This document shows positions 1 through 8,033 of a stretch of DNA of 64,000 bases, piece by piece. Origin of the DNA: AC-32 sp963716865 (GTDB lineage: Bacteria > Actinomycetota > Thermoleophilia > Gaiellales > Gaiellaceae); contig CAVQUF010000002.1 in NCBI GenBank assembly GCA_963716865.1, forward strand, positions 142,999 through 206,998, read 5' to 3'. The position numbers were made by a program, and so were the translations under genes. The notes under the pieces were generated by a model. The model saw nothing but the letters and a program-made list of their open reading frames with translations, made no database searches and was not told where the DNA came from. Position 1 is the first letter of the stretch, and each line of letters opens with the position of its first letter.

Positions 1-2
1 CG

Positions 3-302
3 CTCTACCTCGCGGAGCTCGTCTCCCACCGCGTCCTCCGCTACGCGAGCGGCTTCCTCCACCTGGCGCTGCTGACGACGAGCGCCGCGCTCGCGCGCGA
101 GGGGCTGGTGTACCAGGCGGCGCTCGCCGCCCAGGCCGGGTGGCTCGCGCTCGCCGCGGCCGGGAAGCTGCGCCTGAAGGTCCCGGGCGCGGGAATCGCC
201 TACTACTACCTGCTGATGAGCTGGGCGACGGTCGTCGCGCTGGGCCGCTACCTGCGCGAGGGCGCCCCGCTCATGTGGGAGAAAGCGGAGGGAACGCGCT
301 AG
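3..302 (+). CDS. C-terminal fragment of a membrane protein, probably a glycosyltransferase
   Basis: The frame is open from the left edge to a TAG stop and encodes the last 99 residues of a protein. Visible residues are mainly hydrophobic: about 15-32 and 36-55 could be membrane helices, followed by a Gly/Ala-rich stretch with three consecutive tyrosines and a short charged tail. A C-terminal membrane block after a catalytic domain is usual in GT2 enzymes of polysaccharide synthesis, and the genes that follow on this strand (two propellers, a Wzz-like protein, a GT2) fit such a locus. The catalytic part is outside the window, so the function is inferred from context only. Confidence 0.4.
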   Translation, partial: LYLAELVSHRVLRYASGFLHLALLTTSAALAREGLVYQAALAAQAGWLALAAAGKLRLKVPGAGIAYYYLLMSWATVVALGRYLREGAPLMWEKAEGTR

Positions 303-344
303 CGCCGGCGAAGCAGCCGCAAGGACGTCTAGCCTGCCGTAGTT

Positions 345-1757
345 GTGCGTCGCCTCGGGGTCAGAGTGCTCGTCGTGCTGCCGCTGCTCGGTCTCGTGGC
401 CGCCTGCGGCGAGAGCAAGCACGCGGATCCGCAGCTGCCGAAGAAAGCGGCTCCGGCCGTCCTGCGCCCGCCGGCCGTTCAGAAGCCGCGGCCCTCGTAC
501 GTCCGCGTCTTCGTGTTCGACGGAGACCTCGGCACGCCGGTCAGGGGCGCGCTCGTCCGCGTCATGGGCCGCCCCGGGCGAACCGACCGGATCGGGAAGG
601 CGCGCATCCTGCTACCGCACCGGGGCCGGCTGCTGGTCACCGTGGGCAAGCGCGGGTACGACCGCTACCGCCAGCGGCTCAACTTCGTCAACCGCCCGCT
701 GGTCGGCGTCCGCGTCTACCAGCAGAAGCTGCAGTGGACGATGTACGGCGCCACCCCGCAACGGGCGCAGGCGCATCCGTACATCCGCGTCCGCCCGCCG
801 TTCAGGACGGTCTGGAGCCGCGCGGCTGGCGCCCTGCTCGAGTTCCCGGCCGTCGTTGACGACGGGGTCGCGTTCGTCTCGAACTACAAGGGCAGCGTCC
901 GCGCCTACCTGATGCGCAGCGGCGCGACAGTCTGGCGCCGGGACATCGGTGGGATGATGGCGGCGTCGCCTGCGGTCTACGGCCGCGAGCTGGTCGTACA
1001 CGGAATGGACGGGTACGTCTGGGTGCTGAACCGCTACAACGGGCGCGTGCTCTGGCACTACGCGGCCGGCTCGCCGATCGAGTCCTCGCCGCTGGTGGTG
1101 AACGGCATCAACTACTTTGGCGACTGGGGCGGGACCGTCACAGCGCTCGACCTGCGCACGCACCGGGTGCGCTGGACTTACCGCTCCGGCTACAAGATCA
1201 CCTCCAGCGCCTCCTTCTCGAACGGGACGGTCTACATCGGCGACTACGGCGGGCGGCTGCTGGCGCTGCGCGCCGGCAACGGGCAGCTCGGCTGGTCGGC
1301 CAGCGTCAACGGCCGGATCTACGGGACACCTGCGGTGGCGGGCGGCCGCGTCTTCGTGTCGTCGTCCACCGGCGGCTCGCTGACGGCGTTCTCGACCAGC
1401 GGCGGGCGGCTGTGGTCGCTGACCACGGACTCATACGTCTACTCGTCTCCGGCCGTCTGGAACGGCCGGGTCTACATCGGCTCCTACAACGGCGTCTTCT
1501 ACTGCCTCGCGGCCAAGAGCGGGGCTGCGCTGTGGCACTTCTCGACCGCGGGGGCGATCGGGGGGGCGCCGACGATCGTCGACGGGATCGCGTACTTCAG
1601 CAACAGGCAGCACCGGATCTACGGCGTGAGCGCGCTCACCGGCAGGCAGGTGTTTCGCTTTCGCGACGGGGCCTTCGTGCCCGTCTCCGGGAACGGGCGA
1701 CTTCTGCTCCTGCACGGGTTCTCGCGGCTCTACGCGGTCGAGCCCCGGCGCAGATGA
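345..1757 (+). CDS. Lipoprotein with PQQ-type beta-propeller repeats
   Basis: This 470-residue protein begins with a lipoprotein signal; the lipobox is VAAC with the acylated Cys at residue 21, so it should be anchored on the outer face of the membrane. Residues about 50-115 look like a small regulatory beta-sandwich of the carboxypeptidase-regulatory type. From about 145 to the end there are repeated blades with the pattern G-x-V-x-A-x-D/x-x-x-G-x-x-x-W typical of PQQ-like (BamB/alcohol dehydrogenase type) propellers. I see no dehydrogenase catalytic site, so a binding or scaffold role is more likely than enzymatic activity. GTG is chosen as start because it gives the full lipoprotein signal. 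The stop overlaps the next gene's ATG (ATGA), and the two proteins are paralogues. Confidence 0.8.
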   Translation: MRRLGVRVLVVLPLLGLVAACGESKHADPQLPKKAAPAVLRPPAVQKPRPSYVRVFVFDGDLGTPVRGALVRVMGRPGRTDRIGKARILLPHRGRLLVTVGKRGYDRYRQRLNFVNRPLVGVRVYQQKLQWTMYGATPQRAQAHPYIRVRPPFRTVWSRAAGALLEFPAVVDDGVAFVSNYKGSVRAYLMRSGATVWRRDIGGMMAASPAVYGRELVVHGMDGYVWVLNRYNGRVLWHYAAGSPIESSPLVVNGINYFGDWGGTVTALDLRTHRVRWTYRSGYKITSSASFSNGTVYIGDYGGRLLALRAGNGQLGWSASVNGRIYGTPAVAGGRVFVSSSTGGSLTAFSTSGGRLWSLTTDSYVYSSPAVWNGRVYIGSYNGVFYCLAAKSGAALWHFSTAGAIGGAPTIVDGIAYFSNRQHRIYGVSALTGRQVFRFRDGAFVPVSGNGRLLLLHGFSRLYAVEPRRR

Positions 1758-3007
1758 AGAAGCTCCTGCTCGGCGTGGCAGCGGCCCTTGCGCTCGTCCT
1801 CGCCGGCCTGGTCTCCTACGGGCTCTACCGCAAGCACCAGGGCCAGGACGTCCGCGGCTCCTCGTCGGTCGAGTTCGTCACGACGCAGGCGAAGCAGCCG
1901 GCCAAGCCGGCGAACAAGTTCGTCTGGCCCATGTACCGCTTCGACCCGTCGCGCGAGGCTGCGCCCGAGGGGATTCTCCGGACGGTCCGTCCGCCCTACC
2001 GGTCGGAGTGGTACTTCGGCGCGCGCGCCCTCGTCGAGTTCCCGCCCGCGATCGCCCACGCGCGTCTCTACGTGTCCAATGCGAACGGGGCCGTCTTCGC
2101 GCTGGACACGGCTCTGAGAGGGGCGATCTGGCGTTTCCAGACCGCGCGCTGCAGCGCGGCCACCCCGGCGGTCGCCGGGCACACCGTCTTCATGTCCTTC
2201 CTCAACAAGCCGCCCTGCAACGCCACGCGCTCGGGGCTCGACGGCCAGGTCGTGGCGCTCGACGCCGACACGGGAAAGGTCCGCTGGCGCGTGTCGATGG
2301 GCCCGACGGAGTCGTCGCCGCTCGTCGTGGGCGGACTCGTCTACGTGGGCGACTGGCGAGGGAGGGTCTACGCGCTCAGCACGAGGACGGGACGAACGGT
2401 CTGGGCCTACCAGACCGGCGACAAGGTCAAGGACGGGGTCGCGTACGCGGGCGGTCGCGTCTACTTCGGCTCCTACGACCACCACGTCTACGCGCTGACG
2501 GCACGGACTGGGCGCCTCGTGTGGAAGGCGTCGGCCCAGGAACGGCTCGGCCCGCGTGGCACGTTCTACTCAACGCCCGCAGTCGCCTACGGCCGCGTCT
2601 ACATCGGCGCGACCGACCACAAGGTCTACTCGTTCGGAGCGACGAGCGGCAAGCTGCGCTGGTCGCACGGGACCGGCGGCTACGTCTATGGCTCGCCCGC
2701 CGTGTGGCGGCGGCGCGTCTTCGTCGGCTCCTACGACGGCACGTTCTACTGCTTCGACGCCGCCACGGGAGAAATCCGCTGGAGCTTCAAGGCGAACGGG
2801 CCGATCTCCGGCTCGGCGGTCGTGATCAACGGGTTCGTGTACTTCTCCACTCTCAGCGGCCGCACGTACGCGCTCGACGCGAAGACCGGCAAGCCGGTCT
2901 GGTACTTCCGGCGCGGCAAGTACGCGGGGGTCGTCTCCGACGGCAAGCAGCTCTTCCTCGTTGGCTATGCGCGCGTCTTCGCCCTCGCGCCGCGAGGCCG
3001 TAGGTAG
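1754..3007 (+). CDS. PQQ-type beta-propeller protein with N-terminal membrane anchor
   Basis: A 417-residue paralogue of the preceding lipoprotein. Residues 4-22 form one hydrophobic helix preceded by two lysines, with no lipobox Cys, so this copy is probably membrane-anchored rather than lipidated. After a linker, residues about 60-415 carry seven or so PQQ-like blades with repeated YVG-x-x-x-x-x-Y-A-L and TG-x-x-x-W signatures. The start is the ATG overlapping the upstream TGA, which implies translational coupling. The two neighbouring propellers may form a pair that handles nascent polysaccharide or assembles surface components; the sequence does not show which. Confidence 0.78.
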   Translation: MKKLLLGVAAALALVLAGLVSYGLYRKHQGQDVRGSSSVEFVTTQAKQPAKPANKFVWPMYRFDPSREAAPEGILRTVRPPYRSEWYFGARALVEFPPAIAHARLYVSNANGAVFALDTALRGAIWRFQTARCSAATPAVAGHTVFMSFLNKPPCNATRSGLDGQVVALDADTGKVRWRVSMGPTESSPLVVGGLVYVGDWRGRVYALSTRTGRTVWAYQTGDKVKDGVAYAGGRVYFGSYDHHVYALTARTGRLVWKASAQERLGPRGTFYSTPAVAYGRVYIGATDHKVYSFGATSGKLRWSHGTGGYVYGSPAVWRRRVFVGSYDGTFYCFDAATGEIRWSFKANGPISGSAVVINGFVYFSTLSGRTYALDAKTGKPVWYFRRGKYAGVVSDGKQLFLVGYARVFALAPRGRR

Positions 3008-3020
3008 AGTCGCGCCGGCG

Positions 3021-3863
3021 ATGAGCACCTCGACGGAACCCCGCCCGGCCGAGCAGCAGCCGTCGGACCCGGACGCCGAGCGCGAGGTCGACCTCCACCG
3101 CTACTGGAACGCGCTCCTGCTGCGCTGGTGGCTCCCGGCCGCAGGCCTCGTGGGCGGGATCGTGGTCGGGCTGCTCGTCTCGATCGGCGGCAGCCAGGTG
3201 TACACGGCGAAGTCGACCGTCTACCTCGGGCAGCCGCTCTCGCCGACGGGCGCGGTGATCCTTCAGAGCGACGCCACCAACCCGTCCACGGTCCCTCAGA
3301 TCATCCACAGCGAGGCAGCGCTCCGGCAGGCGGCCCGCGCGGCGGGGATGCCGGTCTCCAAGCTCCGCGGCAACGTCACCTCGCGCCCGGTCTCCGGCGC
3401 GCTGACGAAGCTCGGCCAGACGCCGCTCGTGCTGATCACCGTTACCGGGAGCGCGCCGCGCCAGACACAGGTCGCGACGAACAAGCTCGCCCAGATCGTC
3501 ATTGCCCAGACGTCGACGTACGTGACGCAGCTGGTCGCGAGCCTCAACAGCCAGATCGACGGCTACACGCAATCGCTGGCAGCCATCGACCGCGCGTCGA
3601 GCGGGCTCTCGCCGACCGACAGGCTGATCGCCTCGATCCAGCGCGCCCAGATCGTCGATCAGCTGACCACCGCCAAGCAGCAGCTCGCGGTGGTGCAGGC
3701 GGTCATGAAGGGCAAGCAGGAGACCTTCGCCGTCGCGACCAAGACGACCGCGCGCAGCCGCCGCAACACCGTGATCGTGGCGGCCCTGATCGGGCTCCTG
3801 CTCGGGATCTTCGCCGCGCTCCTGTGGGAGCCTGTGGCCCGGGTCGTCCGCCGGAACGCATAA
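3021..3863 (+). CDS. Wzz-like polysaccharide chain-length / co-polymerase protein
   Basis: The 280-residue protein has the Wzz/Wzc membrane-domain layout: a short cytoplasmic N terminus with an acidic DLHRYWN motif at 24-30, a first transmembrane helix at about 36-56, a mostly helical extracytoplasmic domain, and a second helix at about 250-270 followed by a basic tail. There is no C-terminal tyrosine-kinase domain, so any BY-kinase partner must be a separate protein not found in this window. Proteins of this type set polymer length together with a Wzy polymerase. The ATG start is 13 bases after the previous stop; a longer in-frame version beginning at 2961 would overlap the upstream gene and is not needed. 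Confidence 0.78.
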   Translation: MSTSTEPRPAEQQPSDPDAEREVDLHRYWNALLLRWWLPAAGLVGGIVVGLLVSIGGSQVYTAKSTVYLGQPLSPTGAVILQSDATNPSTVPQIIHSEAALRQAARAAGMPVSKLRGNVTSRPVSGALTKLGQTPLVLITVTGSAPRQTQVATNKLAQIVIAQTSTYVTQLVASLNSQIDGYTQSLAAIDRASSGLSPTDRLIASIQRAQIVDQLTTAKQQLAVVQAVMKGKQETFAVATKTTARSRRNTVIVAALIGLLLGIFAALLWEPVARVVRRNA

Positions 3864-3866
3864 CCT
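3861..3866 (+). promoter_or_regulatory. Leaderless-type -10 (TAACCT) for the GT2 gene
   Basis: TAACCT, overlapping the TAA stop of the Wzz-like gene, is followed by 6 bases and then the GTG start at 3873. No Shine-Dalgarno sequence lies between. This spacing puts the transcription start at or next to the start codon. Confidence 0.5.
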
Positions 3867-3872
3867 CGGGCG

Positions 3873-4841
3873 GTGCTGGACGGCAAGCGGGTGGCCGTCG
3901 TCGTGCCCGCGCACGACGAAGAGAAGCTGATCGCGGAGACGATCCGCAGCATTCCCTACTTCGTGGATCGCATCTACGTGGTCGACGACGCCTCGCGCGA
4001 CGACACGGTCGCCCTGGCCCGCGCCCTCGACGACGAGCGGGTCGAGGTGATCGAGCACGAGCGCAACCTCGGCGTGGGCGCCGCGATCGTCACCGGCTAC
4101 CGGCGCGCGCTCGAGGAGCGGATGGACGCCACCGCGGTGATGGCCGCGGACGCGCAGATGGACCCGGCCGACCTGGAGACGCTCATGCGCCCGGTCGCGC
4201 TCGGCGAGGTCGACTACGCGAAGGCGAACCGGCTCTTCACCGGCCAGGCCTGGGAGGTGATCCCGCGGTACCGCTACCTGGGGAACGCGCTGCTGAGCCT
4301 GTTCACGAAGATCGCCTCGGGGTACTGGCACGTCGCCGACTCGCAGTCGGGCTACACGGCGGTCTCGCTCGAGTACCTCGAGCTGCTCGACCTCCACCGG
4401 CTGTACCCACGCTACGGCTTCCCGAACGACATGCTCGTCCACCTCAACGTCTGGAACGCGCGCGTGCGCGACTACCCGTCACGGCCGATCTACGGCGTGG
4501 GCGAGCGCTCCGGGATCAGGCTGCGCAAGGTCGTGCCCTCGATCTCCTGGCTTTTGTTCAAGGCCTTCTGGTGGCGCATGTGGCAGAAGTACGTGATCCG
4601 GGACTTCCACCCGCTCGTCTTCTTCTACGTGCTCGGCATCGTCATGCTCGGGCTCGGGCTGGGACTCGGGATCGCGGAGGTGGTTCTGCGCAGCCTCGGG
4701 AACCCCATTACCGCCGCGAGTGTCGTCCTGGTCGCGCTCCTGCTGATCTTCGGCCTGCAGTTCTCGCTCTTCGCGATGTGGTTCGACATGGAGTCGAACC
4801 GCGACCTCGGCGGCCGCGGGCGGCGCCACACCGACCGCTAG
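3873..4841 (+). CDS. Family 2 glycosyltransferase, polyprenyl-phosphate type
   Basis: A 322-residue GT2 enzyme. The N-terminal GT-A fold is clear: nucleotide-binding start VVVPAHDEE at 9-17, VDDAS at 37-41, and the metal/sugar site DAQMD at 93-97. A C-terminal block contains two hydrophobic helices at about 247-270 and 282-305, as in dolichol/undecaprenyl-phosphate sugar synthases and ArnC-like enzymes. It probably transfers a sugar from a nucleotide donor to a polyprenyl carrier or lipid acceptor at the cytoplasmic face. GTG start. Its stop codon overlaps that of asnA on the other strand (CTAG), so the genes are convergent without a spacer. Confidence 0.82.
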   Translation: MLDGKRVAVVVPAHDEEKLIAETIRSIPYFVDRIYVVDDASRDDTVALARALDDERVEVIEHERNLGVGAAIVTGYRRALEERMDATAVMAADAQMDPADLETLMRPVALGEVDYAKANRLFTGQAWEVIPRYRYLGNALLSLFTKIASGYWHVADSQSGYTAVSLEYLELLDLHRLYPRYGFPNDMLVHLNVWNARVRDYPSRPIYGVGERSGIRLRKVVPSISWLLFKAFWWRMWQKYVIRDFHPLVFFYVLGIVMLGLGLGLGIAEVVLRSLGNPITAASVVLVALLLIFGLQFSLFAMWFDMESNRDLGGRGRRHTDR

Positions 4842-6010
4842 TCGAGTACCGGGATGCTCCGGGCGGCGCACATCTCCTTGAGGATCTGCGGCCAGACGGC
4901 GACGCTCACCTCACCCAGGTGGGCCTTGCGAAGCAGGAGCATCATCGTGCGCGACTGGCCGATCCCGGCGCCGATCGAGAGCGGGATCTCGTCGCGCAGG
5001 ATCGCCTGGTGGTACGGGAGCTCGAGGAAGTCGAGCTGGCCGGAGAGCTCGAGTTGCCTCACGAGGGACTCCTTGGTCACCCGGATCCCGCCCGACATCA
5101 GCTCGTGGCGTCGGCGCGTGACCGGGTTCCAGACGAGGATGTCGCCGTTCAGCCCGTGCATCGGGCGCCCGTCGGCCGAGACCGTCTCGGTCGACCAGTC
5201 GTCGTAGTCGGCGGCGCGAAGCTCGTGCGGGTAGCCGTCGGCGAGCGGCCAGCCGATCCCGTAGATGAAGATCGCCGGGTGCTCCTGGAGGATCTGCGTC
5301 TCGCGCTGCTTGCGTGGGAGGTCGGGGTACGCGGCGAGGATGTCCTCCGCGTGCAGGAACTCGAGCTCGCTCGGGAGCTCCGGATAGCGCGGGTCGGCGA
5401 GCGTCGGGCAGCGCTCGCGGAGGAACGAGTCGGCCTCCTTCAGCACCCTCCAGATCGCGCGCACGGTCTCGGTCAGGTAGCCGAGCGTGCGGTCATCGGC
5501 CGCGATCGCGCGCTCCCAGTCCCACTGATCGACGTAGGCGGAGTGGTCGTGGTCGAGGAAGTAGTCCTTGCGTACCGCGCGCATGTCGGTGAGCAGGCCC
5601 TCGCCGCGGCCCATCCCGAACTGGCGCAGGGCCATCCGCTTCCACTTCGTCGCCGCCTGGACGACCTCCGCGTCGAGCGGGTGCGCCTCCCGGTCGTTCG
5701 AGATGTGGAATTGGACCGGCGTCCGTGAGCCGTCGCGGTCGAGATAGTCGTTGACGCCGCTGGCCGCGTCGACGATCAGCGGCACCTGCACCATCGTGAG
5801 ATTCAGCTCCTCGCAGAGCCGGTCCTCGATCAGTCGCTTTGCCGCGTAGAGCGCCTGCATCGTCTCCCTCGGCTCGAGCAGGGGCCGGTAGTCGGCCGGC
5901 AGGACTCGCTCGAGCTTGGCGTAGTCGCCGATGCCAGGGCCGGCGAGGTCGGCTTCCTTGGGGGAGATGCCCACGGCCCGATGCTGCTCGACCGACCGGG
6001 GGCGGAGCAT
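4838..6010 (-). CDS. asnA: Aspartate--ammonia ligase (asparagine synthetase A)
   Basis: Makes asparagine from aspartate, ammonia and ATP in the cytoplasm through an aspartyl-AMP intermediate. The 390-residue product contains the AsnA signatures in order: KWKRMAL at about 142, YVDQWDWER at about 179, RAADYDDWST, LNGDILVWNP and the C-terminal GAGIGQSRT motif of the class II aminoacyl-tRNA-synthetase fold. Family members are usually 330-345 residues, so the first 30-40 residues are extra; similarity begins near LERVLPADYRPLL. The true start may therefore be later, but there is no good alternative ATG just upstream of that point. Single gene, convergent with the GT2 gene and divergent from the M50 protease. 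Confidence 0.93.
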   Translation of the reverse strand: MLRPRSVEQHRAVGISPKEADLAGPGIGDYAKLERVLPADYRPLLEPRETMQALYAAKRLIEDRLCEELNLTMVQVPLIVDAASGVNDYLDRDGSRTPVQFHISNDREAHPLDAEVVQAATKWKRMALRQFGMGRGEGLLTDMRAVRKDYFLDHDHSAYVDQWDWERAIAADDRTLGYLTETVRAIWRVLKEADSFLRERCPTLADPRYPELPSELEFLHAEDILAAYPDLPRKQRETQILQEHPAIFIYGIGWPLADGYPHELRAADYDDWSTETVSADGRPMHGLNGDILVWNPVTRRRHELMSGGIRVTKESLVRQLELSGQLDFLELPYHQAILRDEIPLSIGAGIGQSRTMMLLLRKAHLGEVSVAVWPQILKEMCAARSIPVLD

Positions 6011-6070
6011 CCGTGCAACTGCTGATCCCCGTTCGGGGAACTACGTGCCGTCGGTCGCACCGACTAGCGG

Positions 6071-6076
6071 CATGAT
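6071..6076 (+). promoter_or_regulatory. Possible leaderless-type -10 (CATGAT) for the M50 protease gene
   Basis: CATGAT is followed by 6 bases and the GTG start at 6083, with no ribosome-binding site. It departs from TANNNT at the first base, so this is weaker than the other sites of this kind in the window. Confidence 0.3.
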
Positions 6077-6082
6077 GGACTC

Positions 6083-7201
6083 GTGCACGCGACCTTCTCC
6101 CTCGGCCGGATCGCCGGCGTCGAGATCGGCGTCAACTGGAGCTGGGCGATCGTCTTCGCCCTGATCGTCTGGTCGCTCGCTTCCGCGGTCTTCCCCACCC
6201 AGAACCCCGGCTACTCGAACGGCGCGTACCTCGCGATGGCCCTCGTGGCGGCGTTCATGTTCTTCGCCTCGCTGCTCCTGCACGAGCTCGGGCACGCCGT
6301 CCAGGCGCGCCGCGAGGGGGTCGGGATCGAGGGCATCACGCTGTGGCTCTTTGGCGGCGTCGCACGGCTCAAGGGCGACCTGCCGAGCGCGGGCGCGGAG
6401 TTCCGGATCGCGATCGCGGGGCCGCTCGTGACCCTCGTGCTCGGAGCGGCGTTCGTGGCGGTCGCCGCGCTGGCCGGGCTCCCCGCGCCGGCCGACGGGG
6501 TCGCGGCCTGGCTGGGGTACATCAACCTCTTCCTGCTCGCCTTCAACCTGATCCCGGCGCTTCCCCTGGACGGCGGGCGCGTGCTGCGCGCGGCGCTCTG
6601 GGGGGCGAAGCACGACTTCCACTGGGCGACCGTGATCGCGGCGGACATCGGCCGGGCCTTCGGCTTCCTGATGATCGCGGGTGGACTGCTGCTGCTGATC
6701 GTCCAGGGCACCTTCAGCGGCGCCTGGCTCGCGTTCCTCGGCTGGTTCCTCCTCGGCGCCGCGGGGGCGGAGGCCCGCTACCTCGCCGTCCGGGAGGCGC
6801 TCGCCGGCCTGAAGGTCGGGCAGTTGATGATCCCCGATCCGGTGACGGCGGATCCCGAGCAGACGCTCGGGGAGTTCATGGACGAAGTCGCCGGAGTCGC
6901 CCGCTTCACCGCCTATCCGGTCGTGCGCCACGGCGAGGCCCTTGGTGCGCTCCCGCTGCGGCGCGTCCTTGAGACACCTCGCAGCGAGTGGGACGAGCGC
7001 CACGTCGGGGAGTGCATGCTCTCCCTGGACGAGGTTCCCGTACTGCGCGCCGACGACGACGCCCTGCAAGGGTTCGCCGAGCTGGCCGAGAACGATCTGC
7101 ACCGCGCACTGGTGGTCGAGAACGGACACCTCGCGGGGTTCGTCTCGATCACCGATGTGGCCCGGCTGTTGGCCGCGCCGCGCGTGCGGGCTGGACGCTA
7201 G
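6083..7201 (+). CDS. Site-2-type (M50) intramembrane metalloprotease with two CBS domains
   Basis: A 372-residue membrane protease. The zinc motif HELGH is at 67-71 inside a hydrophobic segment, and the third ligand region NLIPALPLDGG lies about 90 residues later; both are diagnostic of the M50B/SpoIVFB-like group. Four to six transmembrane helices cover residues 20-225. Residues about 245-370 form two CBS domains, which in related proteases sense adenine nucleotides and gate activity. The substrate is unknown; anti-sigma factors are typical for the family. The gene stands alone between asnA and a membrane protein gene on the other strand. Confidence 0.87.
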   Translation: MHATFSLGRIAGVEIGVNWSWAIVFALIVWSLASAVFPTQNPGYSNGAYLAMALVAAFMFFASLLLHELGHAVQARREGVGIEGITLWLFGGVARLKGDLPSAGAEFRIAIAGPLVTLVLGAAFVAVAALAGLPAPADGVAAWLGYINLFLLAFNLIPALPLDGGRVLRAALWGAKHDFHWATVIAADIGRAFGFLMIAGGLLLLIVQGTFSGAWLAFLGWFLLGAAGAEARYLAVREALAGLKVGQLMIPDPVTADPEQTLGEFMDEVAGVARFTAYPVVRHGEALGALPLRRVLETPRSEWDERHVGECMLSLDEVPVLRADDDALQGFAELAENDLHRALVVENGHLAGFVSITDVARLLAAPRVRAGR

Positions 7202-7207
7202 AGACCG

Positions 7208-7924
7208 CTAGCGCTCGGAACGCACTTCGAGGCGGAGGACGCGGCGGCCGCCCTGCTCCTGCGCGCGGATCGCCTTGGCGGCGGCCGCTGCGAGGTCGCG
7301 GCCCTCGACGTCCAGCTCCAGAGTCTCGCCGTCCGCGACGGTGACGCGGAGGCGGTGGAGGCCGACGGCCGGCCGGGCGCGCGCGAGGATCGGCTGGAGC
7401 GCGACGACCAGGAGATCGAGCACGACCAGGGCCGCGAGGATCCGGAAGTAGCCGTCGCCCTCGATCTCTCCCCAGAGCGCGGTCGCGACCATGGCGGCGA
7501 CGACTGCCGCGAGCGCGCACGACGCGGCAAACAGCCGCCGAACCGAGGTCGGGTCGTCCGTTCTCCGGCGGGCGGTCAGCCCAGCCACCTGCGCTGCTGC
7601 GAGCGCGAGAACCGTCACCGTGGCGAGCGTCTTGCCGAGCCTGTCCGAACCGTTGCTCCAGACGACTGCGAGGGCAAGCGCCGCGCCGCCCGCGGCGAGG
7701 GCGAGACCCCCGTACGCGAGGCGTCTGGCTCGCCCCTGGTCGAGCAGGATCGTGGACGGCAGCCCGACGAGCCCGTAGCCGGCGAGGAGAGCGGTCGTCG
7801 CAAGGATTCGACTCTCGGTCTCGCCGAAATGGCCGGCGAGGAGGATCCCGATCGCGAGCAGCGCGGACGCCGACAGGAGCCCTGCCACCGCCAGCAGCAG
7901 GATCCGTCTACCCGAGCTCTTCAT
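7208..7924 (-). CDS. Membrane protein of unknown function with soluble C-terminal tail
   Basis: I do not recognise this 238-residue protein. It has about six hydrophobic helices (near 8-30, 38-58, 68-88, 98-118, 132-150 and 158-177) and then a soluble tail of about 55 residues, mostly beta/alpha (LRVTVADGETLELDVEGRD), that ends in a basic segment. The stop is 6 bases beyond the stop of the convergent protease gene. The start codon is the first ATG after a leaderless-type -10. Nothing indicates transport or catalysis. Confidence 0.65.
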   Translation of the reverse strand: MKSSGRRILLLAVAGLLSASALLAIGILLAGHFGETESRILATTALLAGYGLVGLPSTILLDQGRARRLAYGGLALAAGGAALALAVVWSNGSDRLGKTLATVTVLALAAAQVAGLTARRRTDDPTSVRRLFAASCALAAVVAAMVATALWGEIEGDGYFRILAALVVLDLLVVALQPILARARPAVGLHRLRVTVADGETLELDVEGRDLAAAAAKAIRAQEQGGRRVLRLEVRSER

Positions 7925-7931
7925 ACATCAG

Positions 7932-7937
7932 ACGCTA
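7932..7937 (-). promoter_or_regulatory. Leaderless-type -10 (TAGCGT) for the membrane protein gene
   Basis: On the minus strand TAGCGT is followed by exactly 7 bases and the ATG at 7922-7924. There is no ribosome-binding site, so the transcript probably begins at the start codon. Confidence 0.5.
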
Positions 7938-8033
7938 GAAGCCACCAGCGCCGGTGCCATCGCGGGGATTCCGCAACCGCAATCAGGCTCGTTACGGATG
8001 TCCCGGACGACCGCGGGCAGGACGATGCAGCCG

